From the NCBI GenBank assembly GCA_029938505.1, contig JAOZUV010000117.1, forward strand, positions 1 to 6,542: a stretch of DNA of 6,542 nucleotides, in the 5' to 3' direction. The DNA comes from Bacteroidales bacterium. Its GTDB lineage: Bacteria > Bacteroidota > Bacteroidia > Bacteroidales > GCA-2711565. Under the pieces are notes generated by a model that saw nothing but the letters and a program-made list of their open reading frames with translations, had not been told where the DNA came from and searched no databases. This document shows, piece by piece, positions 1-6,542 of this stretch. The stretch's first letter is position 1. The number at the start of each line of letters is the position of its first letter. A program made the position numbers and the translations under genes.

Positions 1-1059
1 CAGTTCATTCATATTAGTCGTAATTGTGATATAATTTGGCGAACCAATTAAATGATAGCTTGAACGGGCATAACTAAATTGAAATTTCGAAATATGAAAA
101 CCAAAGCCCCATGAAAATCCAACAGTAGATATTTTCGACTCAACTTTCATTTCTTGTCGACGGCGATAATTATACCCTAGGCGAATGACAAAATTATCAC
201 TAATATTTAGCTCTCCACCAAATACGATATGGCTAAAAAACTTTTGTCCAATATTAGCCGAATTATCAGGAGTTTCATCCACCCCAATTATACTTTGAAC
301 ATACAATGCATTTTCATACGTTAAATCCCATTTCTCCATATGTGTAAAAACGACTGAATATCGAAATGGAATATGAGAAAGTTTTTTTGAAAGTCCCAAT
401 TGTATTTCAAAAGGCAAGGGTTCGGTATTACCAGAGTGATAACTTGAAAGTTGTCGTCCAATATTTTTTACAAGTAAAGAGGCTGTAAACTCATAAGACT
501 TATCATAATAAGTTGATGCCAAATCAATTGCCAAACCATAAGATTTATAACTTTCCAGCGAAGAATAAATAAATTTAGCATTGGCTCCAATCGAAATTTT
601 TGGACTCAATTGACGACCCCAACCCAAAACTATGGACATCTCACTAGCACTAAAACTCCCTTGTAAATTTCCTGAAAAATCAGCATAATTAAAACTTCCG
701 TAATTCACATACTGAACACTCGCAGCAAAACTTCCAATTCTATCGTAAGACTTCACAATACTTGCAAAACCATAATTTATATTTGAATAAAAATCTACAA
801 AACTCACAATCATATCGCCATTCATTTCATTTGAGATAATTGAGGGATTTATCAACGCAAGACTAACATCGCCATCGTGAATTGCAAATAACTCACCGCC
901 AATAGCTGCTACTCTAGCCGATGTTGTCAAATTCAAAAATTCATACGTATTATCTCCACCGATTTGAGCCTTCAAAGAAATCTCTGAAATAAAACTTTGG
1001 AATAAAACTAGTACGGAAACCAGTATTCGAAAAGTATATTTTTTATTATAAAACAGCAT
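1..1059 (-). CDS. porQ: Type IX secretion system protein PorQ (3' end beyond window)
   Basis: 353 codons are open to the left edge with no stop, so the C-terminus is cut, probably by only a few residues given the usual family length of roughly 330-350. The ATG at 1059-1057 is the first start after an in-frame TAA at 1071-1069. Residues 1-32 form a signal peptide: a basic start (NKKYTFR), a hydrophobic core (ILVSVLVLF) and a likely cleavage near KAQ/IGG. The mature N-terminus, GGDNTYEFLNLTTSARVAAI followed by GG, is the PorQ signature. The rest is alternating amphipathic, aromatic-rich strands, as expected for a PorV/PorQ (FadL-like) outer-membrane beta-barrel. In Porphyromonas gingivalis PorQ is an outer-membrane member of the T9SS attachment complex with PorU, PorV and PorZ, and helps hold PorZ at the surface; that role is known from the family, not shown here. 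Family assignment rests on the N-terminal motif and fold character. The upstream neighbour is a divergent kinase gene. The general PorV/FadL family is the main alternative. Confidence 0.88.
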   Translation of the reverse strand, partial: MLFYNKKYTFRILVSVLVLFQSFISEISLKAQIGGDNTYEFLNLTTSARVAAIGGELFAIHDGDVSLALINPSIISNEMNGDMIVSFVDFYSNINYGFASIVKSYDRIGSFAASVQYVNYGSFNYADFSGNLQGSFSASEMSIVLGWGRQLSPKISIGANAKFIYSSLESYKSYGLAIDLASTYYDKSYEFTASLLVKNIGRQLSSYHSGNTEPLPFEIQLGLSKKLSHIPFRYSVVFTHMEKWDLTYENALYVQSIIGVDETPDNSANIGQKFFSHIVFGGELNISDNFVIRLGYNYRRRQEMKVESKISTVGFSWGFGFHISKFQFSYARSSYHLIGSPNYITITTNMNEL

Positions 1060-1125
1060 AGTTATTGATTAACGCTAAATTATTCAAATTATCTATACAG
1101 ACAAACTTTGCATTGTTAATAAATT

Positions 1126-1138
1126 CGCATAATATGCG
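1126..1138. repeat. 13-nt perfect inverted repeat in the porQ/kinase divergent region
   Basis: CGCATAATATGCG consists of 6-bp arms around one central base. It lies about 65 bp upstream of the porQ start and about 90 bp upstream of the kinase start. It is the most GC-rich spot of an otherwise very AT-rich spacer. It could be a binding site for a dimeric regulator. As a hairpin it would be short and is not followed by a T-run on either strand, so a terminator is unlikely. The function is not known. Confidence 0.4.
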
Positions 1139-1180
1139 GGTTACTAACAGAACTTATGGTAAATTAAGATGATAAATTAT

Positions 1181-1188
1181 TAACTTTA
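1181..1188 (+). promoter_or_regulatory. Possible -7 element for the histidine kinase gene
   Basis: TAACTTTA matches the Bacteroidota -7 consensus TAnnTTTG at all but the last position. It is placed 42 bp before the kinase ATG. No good -33 TTG is found at the usual 17-23 nt upstream; the nearest candidate is a weak TTATGG around 1154-1159. This is a low-confidence call because such AT-rich octamers occur often by chance. Confidence 0.22.
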
Positions 1189-1190
1189 CT

Positions 1191-1198
1191 CAAATTTA
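1191..1198 (-). promoter_or_regulatory. Possible -7 element for porQ
   Basis: Read on the minus strand this is TAAATTTG, a full match to TAnnTTTG. It would give porQ a leader of about 125 nt, and the transcript would run through the 1126-1138 inverted repeat. No TTG is seen at the right distance upstream. It almost abuts the candidate kinase -7 element, so the two would interfere if both are real. Confidence 0.25.
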
Positions 1199-1230
1199 AC
1201 CAATCAAGAAACAGAATATAGTTAACCTAG

Positions 1231-2835
1231 ATGGACAAATACCCTATTTACTTAATAAACTACAACACTGATTTTGCGAATGAATTATTCCCGCATTTAC
1301 AAAAAACTGAGAACGATGTTTATTTAAATACCAAGCTCAGTGAAGCTTCTTCCCAAATCGAAAAAATTAAGCCCTTAATTGTTCTTATTTTTTCAGAGAG
1401 TTCTGATCAAATAAATATTACAGATTTATCTGCATTAAAGAAAAAACAAAACTTCCATTTGATTATTGCTACCACTGAAGCTAAAGCCAGTTCTGAGCTA
1501 ACTAGAATTTCAGACCATATCCATTATTGGAAAAATGATGCTGAAACATTTTTAAAAATATTTCAGACATTCACAAATACTTCTGATAAAGAAGCAGCTG
1601 ATGTCACTGAAAACATTCAGGAACTTTATAAAGAAGCACTTCAAAAAGTTGAAAACGCAGAAAAAACAAATCAGGCAAAAAGTGAATTTTTGGCTAGTAT
1701 GAGTCATGAAATTCGTACTCCGATGAATACAATTATTGGAATGTTAAGTCTTGTTTCAGAAACCAATTTAAATGAAGAACAAGCTGAATATGTTGAATTA
1801 GTTCAGAGCGCATCTAATCATTTACTTACAGTTATAAACGATATACTTGATCTTTCAAAAATTGAAGCTGGAAAAATTCAAATCAGTAAAAAAGAATTTG
1901 ATTTCAGAGTTGTTATTAAAGAAATAATTGATTCGTTTAAATCGACAGCTGAAAAGAGAGGAAATGTTTTAACAAGTAATATCGAGGATAAAATTCCTTT
2001 AATTCTAATTGGAGACTCTGCTCATCTTAAACAAATTCTATATAATATCATTGGAAATGCATTGAAATTTACTCGCAATGGCAGTTGTAAATTAACCGCT
2101 GAGATTTATTCCCAAGAAAATGAAGAAGGCCAAGATTGTTGTGATATACTTTTTAAAGTTGAGGACACAGGTATAGGAATTCCTGAGGATAAAGTTGCAA
2201 GCATTTTTGATTCATTTTCTCAGGCTCATTCGTCTACTAAACGAACCTATGAAGGAACTGGTTTAGGACTTGCAATTACCCAAAAGCTCGTTGAAAAATT
2301 AGGAGGAAAAATATGGCTTAAAAGCCAACTGCAATTCGGATCAACATTTTATTTTAACATCAAATTTAATACCAAAAGAACAAAGGATACTTCCATAACT
2401 GAGCAAGGTAAATTACATTTGAACTTTCCTGTCTCAACTATTAAATCATTAAATATTTTAATTGCAGAGGATAACGAACTAAACCAAAAATTAATTTCAC
2501 GTCTTGTACAAAATAAAGGTCATCAATTCACCATGGCCGAAAATGGGGAAGAAGCCATTGAAGAGCTCAGAAAAGACACTTTTGATATTATACTGATGGA
2601 TATTCAAATGCCTGAAATGGATGGGATAGAAGCAACAAATTTCATTAGGGCTGACAAGAGTGGTGAATTCAATCCTAAAATCCCAATTATAGCAGTTACG
2701 GCTTATGCTTTCGCAGAAGACCGCGAGCGATGTTATAAAGCAGGTATGAATGATTTTATTCCTAAACCCATCAATTATGATAAGCTTCAAAGTGTTTTAG
2801 AAAAAATTATTCGCAAAAAATATAAATCCAACTGA
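1231..2835 (+). CDS. Soluble hybrid sensor histidine kinase (HisKA-HATPase_c-REC)
   Basis: 534 residues; the ATG follows directly on an in-frame TAG (1228-1230), so no longer start is possible. Residues 1-115 look like a degenerate receiver-type alpha/beta domain (strands PIYLINYN and LIVLIF) without a phosphoacceptor Asp at the expected place. A helical linker (about 122-150) leads to HisKA with phospho-acceptor His159 in the [12 protein letters not shown]-box. HATPase_c follows, with N-box Asn276 (GNALKFT), G1 box DTGIGIP (312-318), F box around 326-329 and G2 box GTGLGLAI (342-349). The C-terminal receiver (about 407-528) has Glu413/Asp414, phospho-acceptor Asp457 ([11 protein letters not shown]), Thr490 and Lys512. 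No signal peptide or membrane segment is seen, so it should be cytoplasmic. Autophosphorylation at His159 and transfer to Asp457 follow from the family. No HPt domain, DNA-binding output domain or separate response regulator is present in the window, so the partner and stimulus are unknown. It converges on the aconitase gene with a 10-bp gap. Confidence 0.93.
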   Translation: MDKYPIYLINYNTDFANELFPHLQKTENDVYLNTKLSEASSQIEKIKPLIVLIFSESSDQINITDLSALKKKQNFHLIIATTEAKASSELTRISDHIHYWKNDAETFLKIFQTFTNTSDKEAADVTENIQELYKEALQKVENAEKTNQAKSEFLASMSHEIRTPMNTIIGMLSLVSETNLNEEQAEYVELVQSASNHLLTVINDILDLSKIEAGKIQISKKEFDFRVVIKEIIDSFKSTAEKRGNVLTSNIEDKIPLILIGDSAHLKQILYNIIGNALKFTRNGSCKLTAEIYSQENEEGQDCCDILFKVEDTGIGIPEDKVASIFDSFSQAHSSTKRTYEGTGLGLAITQKLVEKLGGKIWLKSQLQFGSTFYFNIKFNTKRTKDTSITEQGKLHLNFPVSTIKSLNILIAEDNELNQKLISRLVQNKGHQFTMAENGEEAIEELRKDTFDIILMDIQMPEMDGIEATNFIRADKSGEFNPKIPIIAVTAYAFAEDRERCYKAGMNDFIPKPINYDKLQSVLEKIIRKKYKSN

Positions 2836-2845
2836 TCCTCTAATA

Positions 2846-5110
2846 CTATTTATTTTTCAATTTTATCAAGTTTAAAGCACTACCTAGTTTAAACCATTTA
2901 ATCTGACTCTGATTATATGAATGGCTTACATTTATTTCTTCACTTATTCCATTCTTATGGGAAATAAGAAGTCTCAATGCTTTTCCAGGAGTAAAATCTT
3001 TCAAACCTAAAACATCAAAAGTATCATCCTCTTGAATTTTATCGTAATCATTTTTATCAGCAAATGTCAAAGCCATCATGCCTTGTTTTTTTAAATTGGT
3101 TTCATGAATACGAGCGAAAGACTTTACAAGAACAACCTTAACACCTAAATTTCGTGGTTCCATGGCAGCATGCTCACGTGATGATCCTTCTCCATAGTTT
3201 TCATCTCCAATAATTATTGATGCATGCCCCTTAGATTTATAGCTACGGGCACTTTCAGGGACAGGAAGATATTCTCCACTTAACTGGTTTTTAACAGCAT
3301 TTGTTTTCTCCGTAAAATAATTGACTGCACCGATAAGCAAATTATTCGAAATATTATCGAGATGACCACGATATCTTAACCAAGGTCCAGCCATCGAAAT
3401 ATGATCGGTAGTACATTTCCCTTTTGCTTTAATCAAAAGGTTTAAACCTAACATATCTTCACCATCCCAAGCTTGAAAAGGGCTTAATATTTGCAATCTT
3501 TCAGATGATGGATTAACATTTATTTCTACATTACTTCCATCTTCTGCCGGAGCTTGATACCCATTATCATCCACATCGAAACCTTTAACAGGCAATTCAA
3601 TTCCTTGGGGTTCTTCTAACTTTACTTTCTCACCATTTTCATTAAGAAGGTAATCGGTCATAGGATTAAAAGCTAAATCACCTGCTATTGAAAAAGCAGT
3701 AGTAATTTCAGGGGAAGCAACAAATCCATGTGTATTAGGATTGCCATCATTCCGTTTTGCAAAATTACGATTAAATGAAGTCATGATAGAATTTCGCTCT
3801 CCTTTATCTGCATCATGACGCGCCCATTGTCCAATACAAGGACCACAAGCATTTGCCAATACAACGCCCCCAATATTTTCAAATACGGATAAATATCCAT
3901 CCCGTTCAACGGTATATCGAACTAGCTCAGATCCTGGTGTAACAGTATAAGCAGCCTGAACTTTTAGTTTCTTATCAATAGCCTGTTGTGCCACAGATGT
4001 TGCACGAGAAATATCTTCGTAAGATGAGTTGGTACAAGAACCAATCAAACCAACTTCCAATTTTTGAGGCCAGTTATTTTCCTTGACTGCTTTTGCAAAG
4101 GCTGAAAGTGGAGTTGCTAAATCCGGGGTAAAAGGGCCATTAATATGTGGTTCTAATTCACTTAAATTAATTTCAATCACCTCATCAAAATATTTCTCAG
4201 GACTAGCATACACTTCAGCATCACCATTCAAATATTCTGAAACTTTATCCGCAGCTAAAGCAACATCTTCACGATCGGTACCCATTAAATATTCACGCAT
4301 CTTCTGATCGTAACCAAAGATTGAAGTCGTTGCTCCAATTTCGGCACCCATATTACAAATAGTTCCTTTTCCAGTACAAGAAATAGATTCGGCTCCTTCT
4401 CCAAAATATTCGACTATGGCACCCGTTCCACCTTTTACCGTTAAAATACCAGCGACTTTTAAAATCACATCTTTAGCAGAAGTCCAACCACTTAATTTTC
4501 CAGTTAATTTTATACCTATCAATTTAGGAAATTTCAATTCCCAAGACATACCTGCCATTACATCAACAGCATCGGCACCACCAACACCAATGGCTATCAT
4601 CCCTAAACCGCCAGCATTTACAGTATGCGAATCAGTTCCTATCATCATCCCTCCCGGGAAAGCATAATTTTCGATAACAACCTGATGAATAATACCAGCT
4701 CCAGGTTTCCAAAACCCAATTCCATACTTATTCGAAACAGAACTCAAAAAATCATAGACCTCTTTATTGGTCACATTTGCTATATCCAAATCTTCTTTCG
4801 CACCTAGCTTTGCTTGGATTAAATGATCGCAATGCACTGTGGAAGGAACAGCCACTTTTGATTTTCCAGCTTGCATAAATTGTAAAAGTGCCATTTGGGC
4901 AGTAGCATCTTGCATTGCGACGCGATCAGGACGAAAATCGACATACGAGCTACCACGTTCATGCATTTGAGAAGCTAAACCTTCGTCAAGATGGGCATAC
5001 AATATTTTTTCAGTTAAAGTAAAATGTTGTCCAGATTTATTTTTGGCGTGATCTACTTTTTTAACAATTTGAGCGTATAGCTCTTGGATCATTTCTAGGT
5101 CAAAAGTCAT
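2846..5110 (-). CDS. acn: Aconitate hydratase, mitochondrial-type (TCA cycle)
   Basis: 754 residues, matching the length of the mitochondrial-type aconitase rather than the roughly 890-residue AcnA/IRP type. It interconverts citrate and isocitrate through cis-aconitate in the cytoplasm. The three [4Fe-4S] ligands are present: Cys359 ([10 protein letters not shown]), Cys422 and Cys425 (ACGPCIGQW). Active-site motifs include HCDH (93-96), TDSHT (159-163), and SSREHAA (643-649) in the C-terminal swivel domain, whose first Ser corresponds to the catalytic Ser642 of pig aconitase. No key residue is missing. The start is an ATG with an in-frame TAA eight codons upstream and no Shine-Dalgarno, normal for the phylum. 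The stop is TAG at 2848-2846. nusB lies 126 bp upstream in the same direction. Citrate synthase and isocitrate dehydrogenase genes, which often adjoin aconitase, are not adjacent here. The iron-sulfur cluster makes the enzyme sensitive to oxygen and iron supply. Confidence 0.97.
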   Translation of the reverse strand: MTFDLEMIQELYAQIVKKVDHAKNKSGQHFTLTEKILYAHLDEGLASQMHERGSSYVDFRPDRVAMQDATAQMALLQFMQAGKSKVAVPSTVHCDHLIQAKLGAKEDLDIANVTNKEVYDFLSSVSNKYGIGFWKPGAGIIHQVVIENYAFPGGMMIGTDSHTVNAGGLGMIAIGVGGADAVDVMAGMSWELKFPKLIGIKLTGKLSGWTSAKDVILKVAGILTVKGGTGAIVEYFGEGAESISCTGKGTICNMGAEIGATTSIFGYDQKMREYLMGTDREDVALAADKVSEYLNGDAEVYASPEKYFDEVIEINLSELEPHINGPFTPDLATPLSAFAKAVKENNWPQKLEVGLIGSCTNSSYEDISRATSVAQQAIDKKLKVQAAYTVTPGSELVRYTVERDGYLSVFENIGGVVLANACGPCIGQWARHDADKGERNSIMTSFNRNFAKRNDGNPNTHGFVASPEITTAFSIAGDLAFNPMTDYLLNENGEKVKLEEPQGIELPVKGFDVDDNGYQAPAEDGSNVEINVNPSSERLQILSPFQAWDGEDMLGLNLLIKAKGKCTTDHISMAGPWLRYRGHLDNISNNLLIGAVNYFTEKTNAVKNQLSGEYLPVPESARSYKSKGHASIIIGDENYGEGSSREHAAMEPRNLGVKVVLVKSFARIHETNLKKQGMMALTFADKNDYDKIQEDDTFDVLGLKDFTPGKALRLLISHKNGISEEINVSHSYNQSQIKWFKLGSALNLIKLKNK

Positions 5111-5172
5111 ATAAATTAGTTTTGTAATAGTTTAATAATTAAATGATTAATCAAAACCATATAATTCTACTA

Positions 5173-5180
5173 CAAAAGTA
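5173..5180 (-). promoter_or_regulatory. Probable -7 element of the aconitase promoter
   Basis: The minus strand reads TACTTTTG, a full match to the Bacteroidota -7 consensus TAnnTTTG. Transcription would begin around 5167, giving a leader of about 57 nt. No TTG lies at the usual -33 distance: TTG at 5210-5208 is 27 nt away and TTTG at 5193-5190 only 9 nt. The -33 region is instead filled by the 5194-5209 palindrome, which would fit an activator-dependent promoter. Confidence 0.45.
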
Positions 5181-5193
5181 ATAAATTATCAAA

Positions 5194-5209
5194 TGTTATA
5201 TATATAACA
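5194..5209. promoter_or_regulatory. 16-bp perfect palindrome upstream of aconitase (CRP/FNR-like operator candidate)
   Basis: TGTTATATATATAACA is a perfect palindrome of the form TGTTA-N6-TAACA. This has the same half-site length and spacing as sites for CRP/FNR-superfamily regulators (TGTGA-N6-TCACA). Its centre is about 22 bp upstream of the -7 element, overlapping the -33 region of the aconitase promoter. It also lies 27 bp past the nusB stop, so a weak hairpin at the end of the nusB transcript is an alternative, but its stem is almost all A-T and no uninterrupted T-tract follows. The alternating TA core is also the kind of sequence that arises by chance in AT-rich DNA. Confidence 0.4.
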
Positions 5210-5236
5210 ATGTACATATTTAGGAAATCATGAAGA

Positions 5237-6196
5237 TTACTCCATCAAGCCACGACCTGATTTTTTGATCTTTTTTCCTTTATTCAATTCAGATATTAGC
5301 TTATCTAAAATTCCATTTACAAAAGTGCTGCTTTTAGGAGTACTAAAATATTTTGCTAATTCAATATATTCGTTAAGAGTCACTTTAATTGGAATAGAAG
5401 GGAACTCCAACAATTCAGCCAATGCCATTTTAAGGATTAAAATATCCATGGAAGCAATTCGATCGAATTCCCAGTTCACTGCTTTCTCAGTTATTAGTTC
5501 TTCATAATAATCTGATTTCAAAATGGTCTTATGAAATAAAAGTTTAGTAAATGTACGATCTTCATCATCCACCTCGCCAGTTGTTTTAATTATTCGTGGC
5601 AACTTCAAATATTCGTCCAATTCCTCAGAAATTACATTAATCATTTTTACAACCAATGAAGTTGCATTATGATAATCATCTGTCCAATAAATACTTTCAT
5701 CTTCATAAAAATTCCGAAGCGAATCAGACTTGGCAATCTGTTTTTTGAATGCTTTGATAATAAACTCACTATCTTCTACAAAAGAAGAATCCCCAGAATT
5801 CATATATTCAGCATAATCTTTTGATTCTTTCACACGAATATATAAACGACGAATCATCTCGGATTCATCCGACCAATTAACTTTATATAATTCACATTGT
5901 TTTTGAAAATCCCTATTATCGGTAAGCTTTTTTATAAATAAATTATCAATAAACTTAGTATTCGGATTCAAATCTTCTTCGCTTGGAAAATGCTTGAGCT
6001 TTGCTTCTTCACTTCTTTTTTTGGCAAATTCGACCACCTCAACTATAATAGCCAATTGCCAAAAACAAAGTTCATATAATTTATCAATACTGATAAACAA
6101 TTTTTTTTCTCCCATTTCCAATCGATCGTTATCAGATTGAATAAACGCATAAAGTGACTGAAGCACTTTAACCCGTAACTGCCTTCTACTTAGCAT
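5237..6196 (-). CDS. nusB: Transcription antitermination factor NusB (long Bacteroidota form)
   Basis: 319 residues, more than twice the 139 of E. coli NusB but usual for Bacteroidota. The NusB first helix is recognised at residues 4-18 (RRQLRVKVLQSLYAF). The C-terminal part carries the conserved core: FDRIASMDILILKMALAELL (244-263), then VTLNEYIELAKYFSTPKSS (272-290) and FVNGILDKL (292-300). Between about residues 25 and 140 lies a charged helical insertion without a recognised motif. NusB with NusE (S10) binds boxA RNA and builds the antitermination complex on rRNA operons; this role is from the family. The ATG has an in-frame TAA four codons upstream, and the -7/-33 promoter lies just before it. 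The C-terminus ends in a basic tail (NKGKKIKKSGRG) that could touch RNA. The aconitase gene follows in the same direction after 126 bp, and a DUF3276 gene is divergent upstream. Confidence 0.94.
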   Translation of the reverse strand: MLSRRQLRVKVLQSLYAFIQSDNDRLEMGEKKLFISIDKLYELCFWQLAIIVEVVEFAKKRSEEAKLKHFPSEEDLNPNTKFIDNLFIKKLTDNRDFQKQCELYKVNWSDESEMIRRLYIRVKESKDYAEYMNSGDSSFVEDSEFIIKAFKKQIAKSDSLRNFYEDESIYWTDDYHNATSLVVKMINVISEELDEYLKLPRIIKTTGEVDDEDRTFTKLLFHKTILKSDYYEELITEKAVNWEFDRIASMDILILKMALAELLEFPSIPIKVTLNEYIELAKYFSTPKSSTFVNGILDKLISELNKGKKIKKSGRGLME

Positions 6197-6234
6197 ATTT
6201 GTATGTTAATGAACATTGTTTGCATAAAGAGCGG

Positions 6235-6266
6235 CAAAGTTAAAGTATTTAATCTAACTATTGCAA
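6235..6266 (-). promoter_or_regulatory. nusB promoter, Bacteroidota -33/-7 type
   Basis: On the minus strand TTG (6266-6264) is followed after 21 nt by TAACTTTG (6242-6235), a full match to TAnnTTTG. Both element identity and spacing fit the promoter type used by the primary sigma factor of this phylum. Initiation would be near 6229, leaving a leader of about 33 nt before the nusB ATG at 6196. This is the best promoter in the window. Confidence 0.58.
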
Positions 6267-6409
6267 GTCAAAATCTAATAAATCTTTTTTCTATAGGTAC
6301 TGACATTTTTCATATATTTACCTTTATTAGTACTACCAATTACTATTCTCCTCATTGTAATTGTGGAAATACTGAGTTTTGATTATTGTGAACATAGATT
6401 GCATATTAC

Positions 6410-6425
6410 TATTTTTTAAAAAATA
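6410..6425. repeat. 16-bp A/T palindrome in the nusB/DUF3276 divergent region
   Basis: TATTTTTTAAAAAATA is a perfect palindrome made of a T6 run followed by an A6 run. It sits just upstream of the DUF3276 -7 element, over its -33 region. Runs like this may stiffen DNA or act as an UP-like element. They also arise easily in AT-rich spacers, and a role as operator is only a guess. The rest of the 278-bp spacer (6197-6474) holds no RNA gene or convincing small ORF that I can see. Confidence 0.3.
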
Positions 6426-6432
6426 ATATTTT

Positions 6433-6440
6433 TATTTTTG
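6433..6440 (+). promoter_or_regulatory. Probable -7 element for the DUF3276 gene
   Basis: TATTTTTG matches TAnnTTTG fully and lies 34 bp before the ATG at 6475, giving a leader of about 28 nt. No TTG is found 17-23 nt upstream; that stretch is the A/T palindrome at 6410-6425. The last three bases of the element form the left edge of the palindrome at 6438-6449. Confidence 0.45.
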
Positions 6441-6449
6441 CTTAAGCAA
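6438..6449. promoter_or_regulatory. 12-bp palindrome overlapping the -7/start region of the DUF3276 promoter
   Basis: TTGCTTAAGCAA is a perfect palindrome that shares TTG with the -7 element and extends over the expected transcription start. A protein bound here would block initiation, so it is a candidate repressor site, perhaps for autoregulation by the PUR-family product itself. No second copy was noticed in the window. Confidence 0.3.
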
Positions 6450-6474
6450 GATAGTCAACATTAACAAATCCAGA

Positions 6475-6542
6475 ATGAAAATGGAAGAGTCAGGCAACAA
6501 TGAAAGAAGAGAGGAAATTTTTTCGAGAGCAATCAGAGCTGG
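6475..6542 (+). CDS. DUF3276 / PUR-family nucleic-acid-binding protein (5' part only)
   Basis: Only 22 full codons are in the window. The peptide MKMEESGNNERREEIFSRAI followed by RAG matches the start I know for Bacteroidota DUF3276 proteins, which typically have an acidic/basic start followed by EEIFSKAVRAGKR. These are small proteins of about 100-140 residues with a PUR (purine-rich element binding) fold that can bind DNA or RNA; the domain itself lies beyond the right edge. The ATG at 6475 is about 28 nt from the expected transcription start; the in-frame ATG at 6481 is an alternative. It is divergent from nusB. The assignment rests on a short stretch, so it is good but not certain. Confidence 0.72.
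   Translation, partial: MKMEESGNNERREEIFSRAIRA

Noticed and set aside
2497..2790. 97-codon open frame on the minus strand inside the kinase receiver region
   Set aside because: It lies wholly opposite a strongly conserved receiver domain, and its translation resembles no protein family; it is a shadow of the real gene.
4083..4807. Three open frames on the plus strand opposite the aconitase gene
   Set aside because: They oppose conserved aconitase motifs, overlap each other and have Ser/Pro/Ile-rich low-information translations typical of antisense shadows.
5194..5209. The palindrome as an intrinsic terminator of nusB
   Set aside because: The stem is almost entirely A-T and the following sequence is not a continuous T-run, so the hairpin would be too weak; an operator fits the position better.
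5265..5507. 80-codon plus-strand frame opposite the nusB C-terminal core
   Set aside because: It is antisense to the most conserved part of NusB and has no start signal or recognisable family.
6219..6238. TTTGC-N10-GCAAA inverted repeat near the nusB transcription start
   Set aside because: The arms are only 5 bp, the spacer is long, and half of it is the -7 element itself; such a match is expected by chance.
6197..6474. Possible small RNA, riboswitch or tRNA in the spacer between nusB and DUF3276
   Set aside because: No tRNA-like arms, no GC-rich conserved-looking stem and no terminator hairpin with T-run are visible; the stretch is AT-rich with only promoter-like elements.
1..6542. Novel defence, mobile or biosynthetic system
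   Set aside because: Every gene belongs to a well-known core family, composition is even across the window, and there are no transposase, integrase, repeats or attachment-site-like ends.

Overview
The window looks like chromosomal core sequence from an AT-rich member of the Bacteroidota, probably a marine or anaerobic Bacteroidales-type lineage (the phylum is well supported, the order is a guess). The evidence is a type IX secretion protein of the PorQ type, a long NusB of about 319 residues, the start of a DUF3276/PUR-family gene, no clear Shine-Dalgarno sequences before the starts, and several matches to the Bacteroidota -7 promoter element TAnnTTTG.

Layout, left to right. Positions 1-1059 (minus strand) hold porQ, nearly complete, with its C-terminus beyond the left edge. 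A 171-bp divergent intergenic region follows, containing a short inverted repeat. Positions 1231-2835 (plus) encode a soluble hybrid histidine kinase: a degenerate receiver-like N-terminus, HisKA, HATPase_c and a C-terminal receiver. It converges, with a 10-bp gap, on a mitochondrial-type aconitase at 2846-5110 (minus). Upstream of the aconitase is a 126-bp gap with a -7 element and a perfect 16-bp palindrome of CRP/FNR-like architecture. nusB lies at 5237-6196 (minus), with the best promoter in the window. A 278-bp divergent region separates nusB from the first 22 codons of a DUF3276/PUR-family gene (6475 onward, plus), which has its own -7 element overlapped by a 12-bp palindrome.

The genes do not form one pathway: they cover secretion of cell-surface proteins, signalling, the TCA cycle, transcription antitermination/rRNA synthesis and a nucleic-acid-binding protein. 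nusB and the aconitase gene point the same way and could be partly co-transcribed, but each appears to have its own promoter. I see no mobile element, CRISPR array, tRNA, rRNA, toxin-antitoxin or defence module, and no sign of a previously undescribed multi-gene system. The points worth a second look are regulatory palindromes and the degenerate N-terminal domain of the kinase.
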